From assembly GCA_026129485.1 (NCBI GenBank), contig JAHCHY010000009.1:111359-175358 (forward strand): a DNA stretch of 64,000 nucleotides, given 5' to 3'. Below are positions 17,918-26,908 of the stretch, piece by piece. Every line of letters starts with the position of its first letter. Position 1 is the stretch's first letter. The stretch comes from Cyclobacteriaceae bacterium. Lineage in GTDB: Bacteria > Bacteroidota > Bacteroidia > Cytophagales > Cyclobacteriaceae. The notes below the pieces were generated by a model. It did no database searches, was not told where the DNA came from, and was given only the letters and a program-made list of their open reading frames with translations. The translations under genes were made by a program, and so were the position numbers.

Positions 17918-20182
17918 ATGAAAAGATTGGTAATCCTTGTTCTGGCCACTACACTTGCGGCAGGTTCAATCGCTCAGCCTGTAAGTACAAGCGATTATAA
18001 TCGTGCAGTGAGCTTTCTGTGGGACAATGTAAATAATAAGAAGGCTTTCAACCTGCATGTGATACCCAACTGGAATGCAGATAGCACAGGTGTATGGTTC
18101 GTTTTGTGGTCAAAGGAAGGGAAATCGTATCAACAGGTAAGCTTTAAGTCCCTGCAAAAGACACCTTTGTTCGATCATGCGCTTCTTGCACAGAAACTGA
18201 CAGAGCTGACTAAAGCGCCTGTTAATTCCACTAATCTCGATTTAACCAATGTAGCACGTCCGGATGCCAATACACTAAGATTTTCTTTTCGGAACAAGCG
18301 GCTTATATGGGATACGAAAAGCAGTACTCTGAAAGCTGATACAGCCAGGGAAATTCGTCCAAATCCATTTGAGGCCAAATCACCCGATGGAAAGTGGGTG
18401 GCTTATACCGAAAATTATAATCTTTTTATTCGTTCTACCGCAGACGGAACGATTAAACAGCTAAGCAAGAACGGGGCGAAGAACTATGAGTATGCAAGTT
18501 ACTATGGTTGGAGCGATATTATGGAAGGAGAAAACGGAGACAGGCCCAAACGATTCTATGCAAACTGGTCGCCTGATTCGAAATGGATTCAAACATCGAT
18601 TTGTGATTTGCGCGATGCCCAAAAGATGTATTTGCTTGATTGGAGTGTGGACACGCTTTATCGCGCGCGGTTATTATCCTACTACCGTGGATCACCGGGC
18701 GACAAAAATGTGGTGCATCTTGTCCCGGTTGCATTTCATATAGAGTCGGGCAAAGAGCAGTTATTTCCTGTGCCGCGCATCGCGCACGAAAACGGGTATT
18801 TCTTTAGCTGGGCCGAAAAGCCAGGGGTGGGCTTCATGAGCTATCGCGACCGTGGTTTTCAGAAGGCGAATGTGCTGAAGCTTGACTTAAATAACGGGAC
18901 TCATACCAAAATCTTTACGGACTCCAGTAAAACCAACACACATGGATTCGATTATTGGATTTCAGAGAAAGCAGGCAAGCTGGTTGTAGCTTCGGAGAGA
19001 AGCGGATGGAAGCAATTATATACAATAGATATTGCCAGTAATTTTATCAAAGTACTTACTTCGGGAGAGTATGTTGTAAGAGATGTGCTTTATATCGATC
19101 CGAAAGGAAAGGGCACGGTTTATTTCCTGGCATCGGGCAGAGAACCAGGACGCAACCCGTACCAGGGTTACCTGTATAGCGTTTCGCTTGACGGGAAGAA
19201 TTTGAAATTGCTTACCCCGGAAGAAGGTGATCATGTTATTTCGCTTTCTCCGGGTCGGGATTTTTTCGTGGACAATTATTCTGCTCCTAATAGTCCTACA
19301 ATCACCGTGTTGCGTGAATTGAAATCAGGCAAGGCGGTATCCGAAATCTCAAGTGCCGACATACGTGGATTAAGTGAAATGAATTGGAAATTCCCGGAAG
19401 CATTTACAGCTACAGGCAAAGATGGAAAAACACCGATCTATGGCTTGTTGTGGAAGCCCACAAACTTTGATCCCTCCAGAAAATATCCGGTTATTGATCA
19501 TTCCTATACGGGGCCTCATGGCAATATTGTACCGGGCACGTTCGTGCGGGCTGTGAATATTAACAATCAATCGCTGGCCGAGTTAGGGTTTATTGTGATG
19601 ATGGTGGATGGACTCGGAACAGCCAATCGGTCAAAAGCTTTTCGTGATTATTCATATAAAAGGATGGGCTACAACCTGCAAGATCATGTGAATGCAATCA
19701 GGCAGCTTTCAAAAACCAGGTCATGGATGGACACAACCCGCGTGGGCATTTTTGGCCACTCGGCTGGTGGTTATGATGCCGGCCATGCGTTGCTTCAGTT
19801 CCCTGATTTCTACAAGGTAGGAGTGGCCAGCTCGGCCGATCATGACTTTAGAATGGAGAAAGCCTGGTGGCCCGAAATGTATATGGGTTGGCCGGTTGAC
19901 TCAACCTATCACGAGCAGTCAAGTATTACGATGGCCGGAAACCTGAAAGGAAAGCTTTTGATTACACATGGCGGCATAGATGAAAACGTTAATCCTTCCG
20001 CCACGTTTAAGCTGGCCGAAATGTTGGTGCGTGCCAATAAGCAATTCGATATGTTGATTTTCCCGAGCCAGAAGCATGGTTACACAGGCCCGCATCAACG
20101 GTATTTTATGAAAACCCGGTGGAACTATTTTGTCAAGCACCTGCTGGGTGAAGAACCTGTTTGGGATTTCGCATGGGAATAG
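17918..20182 (+). CDS. S9 family prolyl oligopeptidase (dipeptidyl-peptidase IV type)
   Basis: Exported serine peptidase that removes dipeptides, probably after proline, from oligopeptides. The signal peptide is residues 1-19 (MKRLVILVLATTLAAGSIAQ). An eight-bladed-propeller N-terminal domain fills about 20-490, and the alpha/beta-hydrolase domain follows. The catalytic triad is complete: Ser615 in GHSAGGYD, Asp688 in GGIDENVNP and His720 in SQKHGYTG. The length (754) fits DPP IV homologues. It is transcribed alone downstream of thrC and converges on pcm across a long hairpin. Confidence 0.93.
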   Translation: MKRLVILVLATTLAAGSIAQPVSTSDYNRAVSFLWDNVNNKKAFNLHVIPNWNADSTGVWFVLWSKEGKSYQQVSFKSLQKTPLFDHALLAQKLTELTKAPVNSTNLDLTNVARPDANTLRFSFRNKRLIWDTKSSTLKADTAREIRPNPFEAKSPDGKWVAYTENYNLFIRSTADGTIKQLSKNGAKNYEYASYYGWSDIMEGENGDRPKRFYANWSPDSKWIQTSICDLRDAQKMYLLDWSVDTLYRARLLSYYRGSPGDKNVVHLVPVAFHIESGKEQLFPVPRIAHENGYFFSWAEKPGVGFMSYRDRGFQKANVLKLDLNNGTHTKIFTDSSKTNTHGFDYWISEKAGKLVVASERSGWKQLYTIDIASNFIKVLTSGEYVVRDVLYIDPKGKGTVYFLASGREPGRNPYQGYLYSVSLDGKNLKLLTPEEGDHVISLSPGRDFFVDNYSAPNSPTITVLRELKSGKAVSEISSADIRGLSEMNWKFPEAFTATGKDGKTPIYGLLWKPTNFDPSRKYPVIDHSYTGPHGNIVPGTFVRAVNINNQSLAELGFIVMMVDGLGTANRSKAFRDYSYKRMGYNLQDHVNAIRQLSKTRSWMDTTRVGIFGHSAGGYDAGHALLQFPDFYKVGVASSADHDFRMEKAWWPEMYMGWPVDSTYHEQSSITMAGNLKGKLLITHGGIDENVNPSATFKLAEMLVRANKQFDMLIFPSQKHGYTGPHQRYFMKTRWNYFVKHLLGEEPVWDFAWE

Positions 20183-20192
20183 CGTAATCCTG

Positions 20193-20228
20193 TAGGCGTC
20201 AAGACACCTTTAAGGTGTCAGACGCCTA
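20193..20228. terminator. bidirectional two-step hairpin between S9 peptidase and pcm
   Basis: TAGGCGTC (20193-20200) pairs with GACGCCTA (20221-20228), and inside it GACACCTT (20203-20210) pairs with AAGGTGTC (20212-20219): 16 base pairs with a small AA/A bulge. It lies between convergent genes, 10 bases from each stop. There is no strong U-run on either side, so it may act as a shared transcript-end stabiliser. Confidence 0.7.
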
Positions 20229-20238
20229 TACAATGGCA

Positions 20239-20901
20239 TTACCTCCAGCCCTGCTCGCCTAACAAAGGAACAAAAGCAAAGTTATCGTACTCCTCTTTTT
20301 TAAGCTCACCATTTAGTTTGGTGATGCGTAACATCTTTTGGCTTTCGCGATCGCCCACGGGAATAATCAAAATGCCGCCTTCATTAAGCTGATCGGTAAG
20401 GGCGGTGGGAACAACCGGTGCACCGGCTGTTACAATGATTTTATCGTAAGGCGCTTTGGCCGGAATGCCTTTTGAGCCATCGCCAAAAAAGAAGTAAGGC
20501 TTATATCCTAATTGAGGCAGGAAATCGCGCGTGCGCTCATACAGCTTGCGGTTATACTCAATGGTATAAACTTTGGCGCCTAATTCAAGCAGGATGGCGG
20601 CCTGGTAGCCTGAACCCGTCCCGATTTCCAGAACCTTGTCGCCAGCCTTCACATTCAGCCTCTCCGTCTGGAAGGCAACCGTGTAAGGCTGGGAGATGGT
20701 CTGCCCCTCGCCAATGGGAAAAGCCTTGTCCTCGTAGGCGTGGCTCAGCAGGGCATCGTCAAAAAATGCATGGCGCGGCACTTTTGCGATTGCGGCCAAA
20801 ACACTATCGTTTGAAATGCCTTTTTCGCGTAGTTTTTTAACTAATTTGTTGCGCAAACCGCGCTGTTTGTAGTTATCCTCGATCATCGGCAAAAATGCCA
20901 T
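20239..20901 (-). CDS. pcm: protein-L-isoaspartate O-methyltransferase
   Basis: Methylates isoaspartyl residues in damaged proteins so that they can return to aspartate. The 220-residue protein has the family's VPRHAFFDDALLSHAYEDKAFPIGEGQTISQPY block and the SAM-binding VLEIGTGSGYQAAIL (about residues 90-104). A final VPLLGEQGW matches the usual C-terminus. Members are commonly about 210 residues. It is transcribed alone, converging with the S9 peptidase and starting about 200 bases downstream of the CHAT operon. Confidence 0.95.
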   Translation of the reverse strand: MAFLPMIEDNYKQRGLRNKLVKKLREKGISNDSVLAAIAKVPRHAFFDDALLSHAYEDKAFPIGEGQTISQPYTVAFQTERLNVKAGDKVLEIGTGSGYQAAILLELGAKVYTIEYNRKLYERTRDFLPQLGYKPYFFFGDGSKGIPAKAPYDKIIVTAGAPVVPTALTDQLNEGGILIIPVGDRESQKMLRITKLNGELKKEEYDNFAFVPLLGEQGWR

Positions 20902-21039
20902 TTTGACGCTAAAAACGGCATTTTTTCACCAGAAACAAAGTTTTGGAAAATGTTTAGGAAAATTGAAACTCAACCTGCTACCTTAGGGTTCTCTAATAGC
21001 ACAGTAAATTCTATTTGCCATAGCGTTAAAACTGTGTAA

Positions 21040-21090
21040 CCTGACCCTGACAGTAGTGGTGGCCCGTCCACAAACTACTGCAAGGGCAGG
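21040..21090 (-). terminator. composite 19-bp hairpin after the CHAT gene
   Basis: CCTG-a-CCCT (21040-21048) pairs with AGGG-CAGG (21083-21090), then CAGTAGT (21051-21057) with ACTACTG (21074-21080), then GTGG (21059-21062) with CCAC (21068-21071). It begins 13 bases after the CHAT stop on the minus strand. The following sequence has only a short U-run (GTTTT), so it may be a structured 3' end as much as a simple terminator. The rest of 20902-21039 holds nothing else that I can name. Confidence 0.6.
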
Positions 21091-21103
21091 TAAATTTCAT
21101 ACC

Positions 21104-23812
21104 TTAAAATCCAATCAATACAAAAGGCGCCCAATAATAGGGTGAAGCATATTTTTCATGGGTTATCATTTCCAGTTTGGCATCTTTCAGCGCTTCACTA
21201 AACGATTTATTTTTTTTCTGGATCAATTCGCTGTAAAATGAAGTCATAAGCTGCGAGGTGGATTCATCGGCCACGCTCCAGAACGATACTACCAGATTTT
21301 TGGCACCGGCATAAACTAATGCGCGCGATAAGCCAATCACACCTTCGCCTTTTGAAATTTTTCCGAGCCCTGTCTGGCAGGCTGATAGCGTAACCAGGTT
21401 AGCATCCAGGTGCAGGTTATAGATCTCCCCGTTAAACAGGTTGCCATCTTCGGCTTCAGAATCGGCTTGCAGAAAGATGCGTGATAGGTCAGGATTATCC
21501 TCATCTACCACTCCGTGCGTGGCGAAGTGGATAAGATCATACTGCTTAAGCGATTCACTTTTTACAGAAGTTTCATTGGCTTGCTGATTAAGCAATACTT
21601 CACACGGAATCTGTTCCTGCTTCAGAAGCAATTCTATCTGCTTTACTTCGGCCTCCGTTCCGGGTAATGTATTCAGGTTGTCTTTTAGCGGAAAACTGAC
21701 CGGGGCCATTAAACGCGCGGATGCAATACCGGGCTTCTTTGCCGCTTTACTTTTCTGTAGCATTAAGCCTGCCGACAGTTCATACCGGATGTTGAATTTT
21801 TTTACGAGGTAGGGGAGCTTGCTGAATGGAGTACCGGTATCTTTAACAGGTTGTGTAAGCAGTCCTTCAAACGGGATTACGCTCATGCGGCCTGAAGGCA
21901 GAAATACCAGGTTATTTATGGAATGAGGTATTCCGGGTGGAATCAACATCCGGTACAGGTTCCTGGCACTGATGGCAAACACTTTCGGATCGCTGAAGAA
22001 CATGCTGTTCCTGAACCCGCTGATGTATTTATCATATTCAGCCGGTAAATTCTGGTCTTTAACTTCATAGCGTTTTTGCGTGATCAGGTAGGTGTAAATG
22101 CGTTTCTTATTTTCATCAATAAAATAACTGATCAGGGCTGTTTTGGAATCCAGCAATGCCTGCAATTGCGCAATGGTGGGCGCGGCTGTATTGAATTTGA
22201 GGTTGAAGTAATCCGGAAATTGCTTTTCTAACTGGGAAACAAACTCGCTGTAAGCCTGGTTAAGCTCAAACGCAGTTTCGCGCAGGTATTTTTCTTCTTC
22301 TGCCGTTGGCTTTTGCGCCAGCTTCTGATTAACCAATGCCAGCGCTGATTTCAAACTTTTCTCTTCTTCCAGCAGCTCGGCAGGGATATTGGCAAATGAT
22401 TTGGCATTGGCATCGGAGATGGCTTCCTGCAGCACGGCCGCCTTACTCTTCTCGGCAAAATAGAAACTCAGCTCTCGGTATTGCGAACGGTGAAGAAATG
22501 AAACCTCGCTCAGCATGTGGCTGATGCGTACACCGTCAGCATAGATTTCGTTGGCCACTGCACCCAACGCGATCTTGTCCGATTCGTACGTGGTTTGCTG
22601 CCTGATCTTGTCGATCAATGTATCGCAGGTTTGCAACGTTGCCAAAGCAAGCTGCAGATCGGCAACCTTCAGTGTTTTACTGAGATGGCGCGTTTCCATA
22701 GCCTGCGCCTTGTACATAAGCGAGTACAGCAACTGCGTGCCGTTGTAAAAATTAAAGCGGGTAGGGTTTACGGTAATCTCTTCCGAATTGAAATCGGTCA
22801 GATTGGCTACGATCGCTTTTTGATAATGAGCCGCAGCTTCATCAAACTTCTTTTGCGCCAGCTTTTCGTTTCCGATCAGGTTAAGCACGTAAGCCACATC
22901 GGGGTGCTTTTTGCCCTGTGTGATCTCGTACATAGCAAGGGCTTTTGTATAAAATTCCAGCGCAGTATTGGTATTACCCATCGTAGAATACGTCTGCCCA
23001 AGGTTCATCATCACAAGCGCTTTGTTGGGATGCGGCTGCGGGTAAATCTTTTCCCAGATAGCGAGGGCGTTGTTATAATAATTAATCGCATCGCCATATT
23101 GCTTATCGATTTGATTCAAGTATCCGAGGTTGGTATTGGCAATTGCAATTTTGGGATGCTCCTTTCCGTGCAGCTTTTCATAGACGGTTAAAGCCTTGTT
23201 GTAGTACTCATACGATTTATCGGTATCAACCTGCGTGTAGATCAAACCCAGGTCGTTATAGGTGGCGGCAATCAGTTCATGGTCGGCCGGTAATTTTTCC
23301 TGACGGATTGCCAGCGCATGCAACAAGTGTTCTTCGGCCTGGCTGGTTTTGGCTGTTGTCCGGTACACATTACCGAGGTGGGCCAGCGCATCGGCCATTT
23401 CGAGGCTGCGGGATTCGGAATCGAATTTGGATATTGCTCCCTGTAGCTCTTCAATAGCAAGATCAATTCTGCCCTGGTTGAGCCGTAAAAAACCTATAGT
23501 AGTTTGCAGCATGGCCTGCTGCTTGCCAGATCCCTTGATCGCGTTTGCTTTGCCGATCAGCTCTTCCATTAATTTTCCGGCATCATCCAGTTTACCTAAC
23601 CGGATCAGGGCTTCAGCCTTTTTGTTTTGAATCTCAAGATTGAGCAGCGGGGTAGCGCCCGTTGTTTTATCAGCAAGTATAATGGCTTCATTAAAACGTG
23701 AATCGGAAAGCATTTGTGAAAGCTGATCCAATGCCGATACAACAGGTTGCTTCTGTGCCACTGCCGCAAGGCTATTCGCGATAAGAATCAGTAAGACAAT
23801 GTATCGAATCAT
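21104..23812 (-). CDS. secreted TPR-CHAT domain protein (caspase-like peptidase)
   Basis: A 902-residue exported protein. After a signal peptide (MIRYIVLLILIANSLAAVAQ) come about five kinesin-light-chain-type TPR repeats (about 100-335), a helical linker with predicted coiled coil (about 400-560), and a C-terminal CHAT domain (about 600-902). The caspase-type dyad is present: His766 in HFATHG and Cys812 in SACQTG, with the later GEGVIGLSRALVYAGAKN block. CHAT domains are peptidases that are often activated by partner binding to TPRs. It is the last gene of a three-gene operon with an outer-membrane-like barrel and a lipoprotein, spaced by five bases. Substrate and trigger are unknown; a cytosolic defence role is unlikely given the export signal. 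Confidence 0.88.
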   Translation of the reverse strand: MIRYIVLLILIANSLAAVAQKQPVVSALDQLSQMLSDSRFNEAIILADKTTGATPLLNLEIQNKKAEALIRLGKLDDAGKLMEELIGKANAIKGSGKQQAMLQTTIGFLRLNQGRIDLAIEELQGAISKFDSESRSLEMADALAHLGNVYRTTAKTSQAEEHLLHALAIRQEKLPADHELIAATYNDLGLIYTQVDTDKSYEYYNKALTVYEKLHGKEHPKIAIANTNLGYLNQIDKQYGDAINYYNNALAIWEKIYPQPHPNKALVMMNLGQTYSTMGNTNTALEFYTKALAMYEITQGKKHPDVAYVLNLIGNEKLAQKKFDEAAAHYQKAIVANLTDFNSEEITVNPTRFNFYNGTQLLYSLMYKAQAMETRHLSKTLKVADLQLALATLQTCDTLIDKIRQQTTYESDKIALGAVANEIYADGVRISHMLSEVSFLHRSQYRELSFYFAEKSKAAVLQEAISDANAKSFANIPAELLEEEKSLKSALALVNQKLAQKPTAEEEKYLRETAFELNQAYSEFVSQLEKQFPDYFNLKFNTAAPTIAQLQALLDSKTALISYFIDENKKRIYTYLITQKRYEVKDQNLPAEYDKYISGFRNSMFFSDPKVFAISARNLYRMLIPPGIPHSINNLVFLPSGRMSVIPFEGLLTQPVKDTGTPFSKLPYLVKKFNIRYELSAGLMLQKSKAAKKPGIASARLMAPVSFPLKDNLNTLPGTEAEVKQIELLLKQEQIPCEVLLNQQANETSVKSESLKQYDLIHFATHGVVDEDNPDLSRIFLQADSEAEDGNLFNGEIYNLHLDANLVTLSACQTGLGKISKGEGVIGLSRALVYAGAKNLVVSFWSVADESTSQLMTSFYSELIQKKNKSFSEALKDAKLEMITHEKYASPYYWAPFVLIGF

Positions 23813-23817
23813 GTGCT

Positions 23818-24774
23818 TTAGAACCGGTAGTAATAGCTGATCGTGGTTACATCATGTCGCGTAAGACCATCCGGGTTTACTTTTCGCTGCGTTATCTTTT
23901 TTCCAAGCAAAAGTCTTACCCCCGACCTTACATTAAAGTTGTAGCCGATAGTGCCGATACCGGATAATGCCATGCCGGTAGTGCCATCCAGCTTTATGCG
24001 CTTATCGGTGTTCACATCGGTAATCTCATCTTTCGTTACCCGAAAAATAGGCAGTAAGCCCAGCGTGAAGTTAAACCGGGCAAACCGGAAATTGCGCTCT
24101 GCTCGCAACATTATGTCAGTGCCTCTTTTTAGCTTATAGGCTATCATGTTGTCGCGTACATAATCTTCTCCTTCACCATTCAAATAAACCGGGATCCACG
24201 CGCCCCATGTAAAAACATTTTCGTTTTGATTAAACGGATGCTGGATGCCGGTAGCCAGCAACCATTTTTTGTTGATCAGGGAAATACCGGCAATGGCATC
24301 GTACGTGCCCAGGCTGGTTTGGTAATACATGGGGAACATCAGCCCGTTTTCCTTTGAGCGCAGGTTTGATTTGTTGGATGGGATTTTTCCTCCAACCGAT
24401 GCGCTGATATCAAACTTTTCGGATGCATACAGGTTGCGTGTGAGGCAAAGCGAGAGATCACCCAGTCCGCTGGTGCTGCCGAAGTTACCTTCAACAGCCT
24501 GGTAAGGTACTTTTACCTGGAAAAAAGTTTTATCGTCAATCAGGTTAAAGCTGGCATCGAGGTTGGCTACATATATCACGGGCGACAGGGTAGTAGTTCC
24601 TTTATAGAAGCTCACTTCCATGCTGCGGAGTTTAACAGGTATTTTTTTGTTGTAGGGCTGGTCGGGTTTCATCGCGCCCATAGTACAGAAGCCGGCATCG
24701 CTGCAACCCTGCGAATAAACCTGTGAGGTAATAAGCAATGGTGTTAAGAGAATAAGCAATTTCAGGATTTTCAT
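23818..24774 (-). CDS. secreted outer-membrane-like beta-barrel protein
   Basis: I do not recognise a named family. The 318-residue protein has a signal peptide (MKILKLLILLTPLLITSQVYSQ) and a mature start with two close cysteines (GCSDAGFC). The rest is a run of alternating hydrophobic strands with many aromatic residues (for example TLSPVIYVANLDASFNLIDD, WLLATGIQHPFNQ, FNFTLGLLPIFRV) and ends in SYYYRF, the aromatic C-terminus typical of outer-membrane barrels. That fits a 12-14 strand barrel. It sits between the lipoprotein and the CHAT gene, five bases from each, so the three are likely to work together at the cell surface (inference). Confidence 0.65.
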   Translation of the reverse strand: MKILKLLILLTPLLITSQVYSQGCSDAGFCTMGAMKPDQPYNKKIPVKLRSMEVSFYKGTTTLSPVIYVANLDASFNLIDDKTFFQVKVPYQAVEGNFGSTSGLGDLSLCLTRNLYASEKFDISASVGGKIPSNKSNLRSKENGLMFPMYYQTSLGTYDAIAGISLINKKWLLATGIQHPFNQNENVFTWGAWIPVYLNGEGEDYVRDNMIAYKLKRGTDIMLRAERNFRFARFNFTLGLLPIFRVTKDEITDVNTDKRIKLDGTTGMALSGIGTIGYNFNVRSGVRLLLGKKITQRKVNPDGLTRHDVTTISYYYRF

Positions 24775-24779
24775 AGCAA

Positions 24780-25304
24780 TTACTTTTGGCCTGTTATAGC
24801 AACCGCATCTATTTCATTCCACCCGGCAACTGCCGGGCTGTTAATGGCCAACCGGATAGCGTCAGCCTTGTATTGTGTCTCAATCAGGTGAACGGAAAAT
24901 ACCCGGGCTTCTCCCGGTAAATCCGTCCGGGGCGCTTTGGCATATACGGTTATCCACTTCTGCGTTTCCGAATTTCTCAGGAAGATACTGTCAACAGCGC
25001 CCGGATTGTACGTTTCAAAAACTTCAATTTTCTTAACGGTTTGGGATTCAGTAAAGCCCAGCACTAAGAATTCTCTTTGGCCATCGGCCGTAAAGGATGC
25101 CCACGCGCCTGAAAGATCGCCATATTCGGGGTAAACGTTTTCTTCGCCCAGCGCACGTTGGGCAGACCAATCGCCTGATGACCATTGGCTGCTGTAACCA
25201 ATCACAGCGCTTGCATATTGTTTGATCTTTTCACCTTTAAAAGGCTCAAAATCGGAGCAACCGGGTAGCAGCAAGAGAAGTACTATGGGGGCGAATAGCT
25301 TCAA
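24780..25304 (-). CDS. lipoprotein with discoidin-like beta-sandwich
   Basis: A 174-residue lipoprotein with the lipobox LLLPGC (Cys16), followed by acidic residues at +2 and +4 (CSDFE), which may favour surface export in Bacteroidota. The mature domain (AVIGYSSQWSSGDWSAQRALGE, then GAWASFTADGQREFLVLGF, then VKKIEVFETYNPGAV) looks like an F5/8 type C (discoidin) sandwich and could bind a glycan or protein. The start codon is TTG at 25304; no in-frame ATG gives a signal peptide. It is the first gene of the lipoprotein-barrel-CHAT operon. Fold assignment is by eye. Confidence 0.65.
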   Translation of the reverse strand: MKLFAPIVLLLLLPGCSDFEPFKGEKIKQYASAVIGYSSQWSSGDWSAQRALGEENVYPEYGDLSGAWASFTADGQREFLVLGFTESQTVKKIEVFETYNPGAVDSIFLRNSETQKWITVYAKAPRTDLPGEARVFSVHLIETQYKADAIRLAINSPAVAGWNEIDAVAITGQK

Positions 25305-25325
25305 CCTGATCGTTATTGTATCAGG
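25305..25325. promoter_or_regulatory. inverted repeat at the CHAT operon start site
   Basis: CCTGAT (25305-25310) and ATCAGG (25320-25325) form a perfect 6-bp inverted repeat with nine bases between. It lies between the predicted -7 box (25327-25334) and the TTG start (25304), so it is placed like an operator or a start-codon-masking hairpin. Confidence 0.4.
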
Positions 25326-25326
25326 T

Positions 25327-25359
25327 TAAAGTTAGTATTTTAGAAATAGCGTACACAAA
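25327..25359 (-). promoter_or_regulatory. promoter of the lipoprotein-barrel-CHAT operon
   Basis: On the minus strand TTTG (25356-25359), a 21-base spacer and TAACTTTA (25327-25334, 7/8 to TAnnTTTG). Transcription would begin about 25320-25323, about 20 bases before the lipoprotein start. Confidence 0.55.
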
Positions 25360-25380
25360 CTATTGTTGTGTATTTTACCC

Positions 25381-26361
25381 TTACATGCCCAGCGATTGAT
25401 TCTCGATAGAGGCAAGCTCAATAATCTTCTCGTATTCGGCCGGGTTAAGATCGTTGAAGAAGTAATGCACCGGGTTGGCGTGCACGCCATTCACAAATAC
25501 TTCGTAGTGCAGGTGGGGAGCGGTAGATAAGCCTGTATCACCCACATAACCGATCAGGTCGCCACGCTTTACTTTTTGTCCCTGCCGAACGGCAAACCCA
25601 TGCATGTGCGCATAGCGGGTTCTGTATCCGAAGCCATGATCAATCTCAATCATTTTTCCGTAACCGCTGAAGCTTACCTCCAGCTTGTCAATTACACCAT
25701 CGGCAGTAGCATAGATGGGTGTGCCGATTGCGGCAGCAAAGTCGATACCCGTGTGCATCTTTTTTACCTTGTAGATGGGGTGTATGCGCATACCAAAACC
25801 CGATGCCAGCGCAATCAGTTGTTTATTAGCTACCGGCTGAATGGCCGGAATGGCCGCGAATAATTTTTCTTTGCTTTCCGCCAGCTCCACTACATCGTCC
25901 TGCGATTTGGATTCGATGTAGATTTTTCTGCGCAGGTTATCTACATTTTCGGATAGCTTTACAATCAGGTCGGCATGCAGGATGCCTTTGCTCTTAATGT
26001 CTTCGTAGCGATCAAGGCCGCCTACGCCTGCTTCGCGAATGCTTTTATCAATTGGTTCTGCGCCCAATACCACGCGATAGATGTTATCATCGCGGTATTC
26101 TATGTTGGCAAGCTGCTTCTGAAGCTTCTCCACATCTGATGAAAGGTTTCCGTAATAGAACTCCATTTCTTTTACTTCGTTTCGCAGCAATAACTCTTTG
26201 GGCGATTCGAAATAAGTGCCACCTACAATCAGCAAGCCAACGGCCATGGCTACAGCAAGACAAACTATCCCCAAAGCATTCAGGATAATGTCGCCCGTAG
26301 AGGTTTTGATGCGCTCGTACTTACAGGTTTCGGTGTCGTAGTAATACTTTATTCTTGCCAT
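25381..26361 (-). CDS. membrane-anchored M23 (LytM) family peptidase
   Basis: Peptidoglycan endopeptidase or its regulator at the inner membrane. The 326-residue protein has a cytoplasmic start (MARIKYYYDTETCKYER), one membrane helix (about 25-48), a coiled coil (about 55-85, EMEFYYGNLSSDVEKLQKQL) and a C-terminal M23 domain (about 185-295). The zinc ligands are present: MHTGIDFAA and HLHYEVFVNG. The coiled-coil plus LytM plan resembles EnvC/NlpD-like or MepM-like hydrolase regulators, but intact ligands favour an active enzyme. It precedes the CHAT operon without sharing its promoter. Confidence 0.9.
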   Translation of the reverse strand: MARIKYYYDTETCKYERIKTSTGDIILNALGIVCLAVAMAVGLLIVGGTYFESPKELLLRNEVKEMEFYYGNLSSDVEKLQKQLANIEYRDDNIYRVVLGAEPIDKSIREAGVGGLDRYEDIKSKGILHADLIVKLSENVDNLRRKIYIESKSQDDVVELAESKEKLFAAIPAIQPVANKQLIALASGFGMRIHPIYKVKKMHTGIDFAAAIGTPIYATADGVIDKLEVSFSGYGKMIEIDHGFGYRTRYAHMHGFAVRQGQKVKRGDLIGYVGDTGLSTAPHLHYEVFVNGVHANPVHYFFNDLNPAEYEKIIELASIENQSLGM

Positions 26362-26371
26362 ACATTCTTGT

Positions 26372-26908
26372 TTACTGAGGCCGGAAAACTTTTATAACTC
26401 CAGGCCTGCACGCGATATAAGGGCCATTCAAAAGATCGATACAATAGGGAATAGCCGGAAACACTGCATCCAAACACTGGCGGATGGCTTTTGGTTTCCC
26501 CGGCAAATTTACAATTAATGTCTGATTCCGGATTCCGGCCGTCTGACGCGACAGGATTGCCGTAGGTACGTATTTCAGGCTTTCGGCCCGCATTAACTCA
26601 CCAAAGCCGGGCATCATTTTAGAACAAACGGCTTCTGTGGCTTCCGGGGTTACATCGCGCAAGGCAGGCCCTGTGCCCCCGCTGGTAATGATCAGGCAAC
26701 AACCTTGTTCATCGGCCATGCGAACCAGGGTTTGCTCAATCAGAGGCTGCTCGTCCGGAATTACCGCATATTCTTTTTCCCATGTATTCACCAGGTATTC
26801 GTCCAAGGTATCCACTATAGCCTTGCCGGGAATATCTTCATAGATGCCCTGGCTTGCGCGATCTGAAACATTAATAATACCTATGCGAATAACCTGCTGC
26901 CCCCTCAT
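26372..26908 (-). CDS. mog: MogA/MoaB-type molybdopterin adenylyltransferase
   Basis: Activates molybdopterin by adenylylation before molybdate insertion. The 178-residue, single-domain protein has TSGGTGPALRDVTPEAT (about 76-92), the signature of the MoCF-biosynthesis fold, and LPGKPKAIRQCLDAVFPAIPY near the C-terminus. That ending and the Asp-rich ISVSDRASQ-like start (NVSDRASQGIYED) favour MogA over MoaB. No other molybdenum-cofactor genes are in the window. It overlaps trhO by four bases (trhO stop inside its start), so it is read after trhO. Confidence 0.88.
   Translation of the reverse strand: MRGQQVIRIGIINVSDRASQGIYEDIPGKAIVDTLDEYLVNTWEKEYAVIPDEQPLIEQTLVRMADEQGCCLIITSGGTGPALRDVTPEATEAVCSKMMPGFGELMRAESLKYVPTAILSRQTAGIRNQTLIVNLPGKPKAIRQCLDAVFPAIPYCIDLLNGPYIACRPGVIKVFRPQ

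Noticed and set aside
22517-23191. 224-residue open frame on the plus strand within the TPR region of the CHAT gene
   Set aside because: The TPR repeats in the minus strand explain the sequence; the plus-strand frame comes from repeat composition.
21104-23812. CHAT protein as part of a CRISPR-linked (TPR-CHAT with Cas7-11) or other cytosolic defence system
   Set aside because: The protein has a clear signal peptide, there is no CRISPR array or cas gene, and its neighbours are exported envelope proteins.
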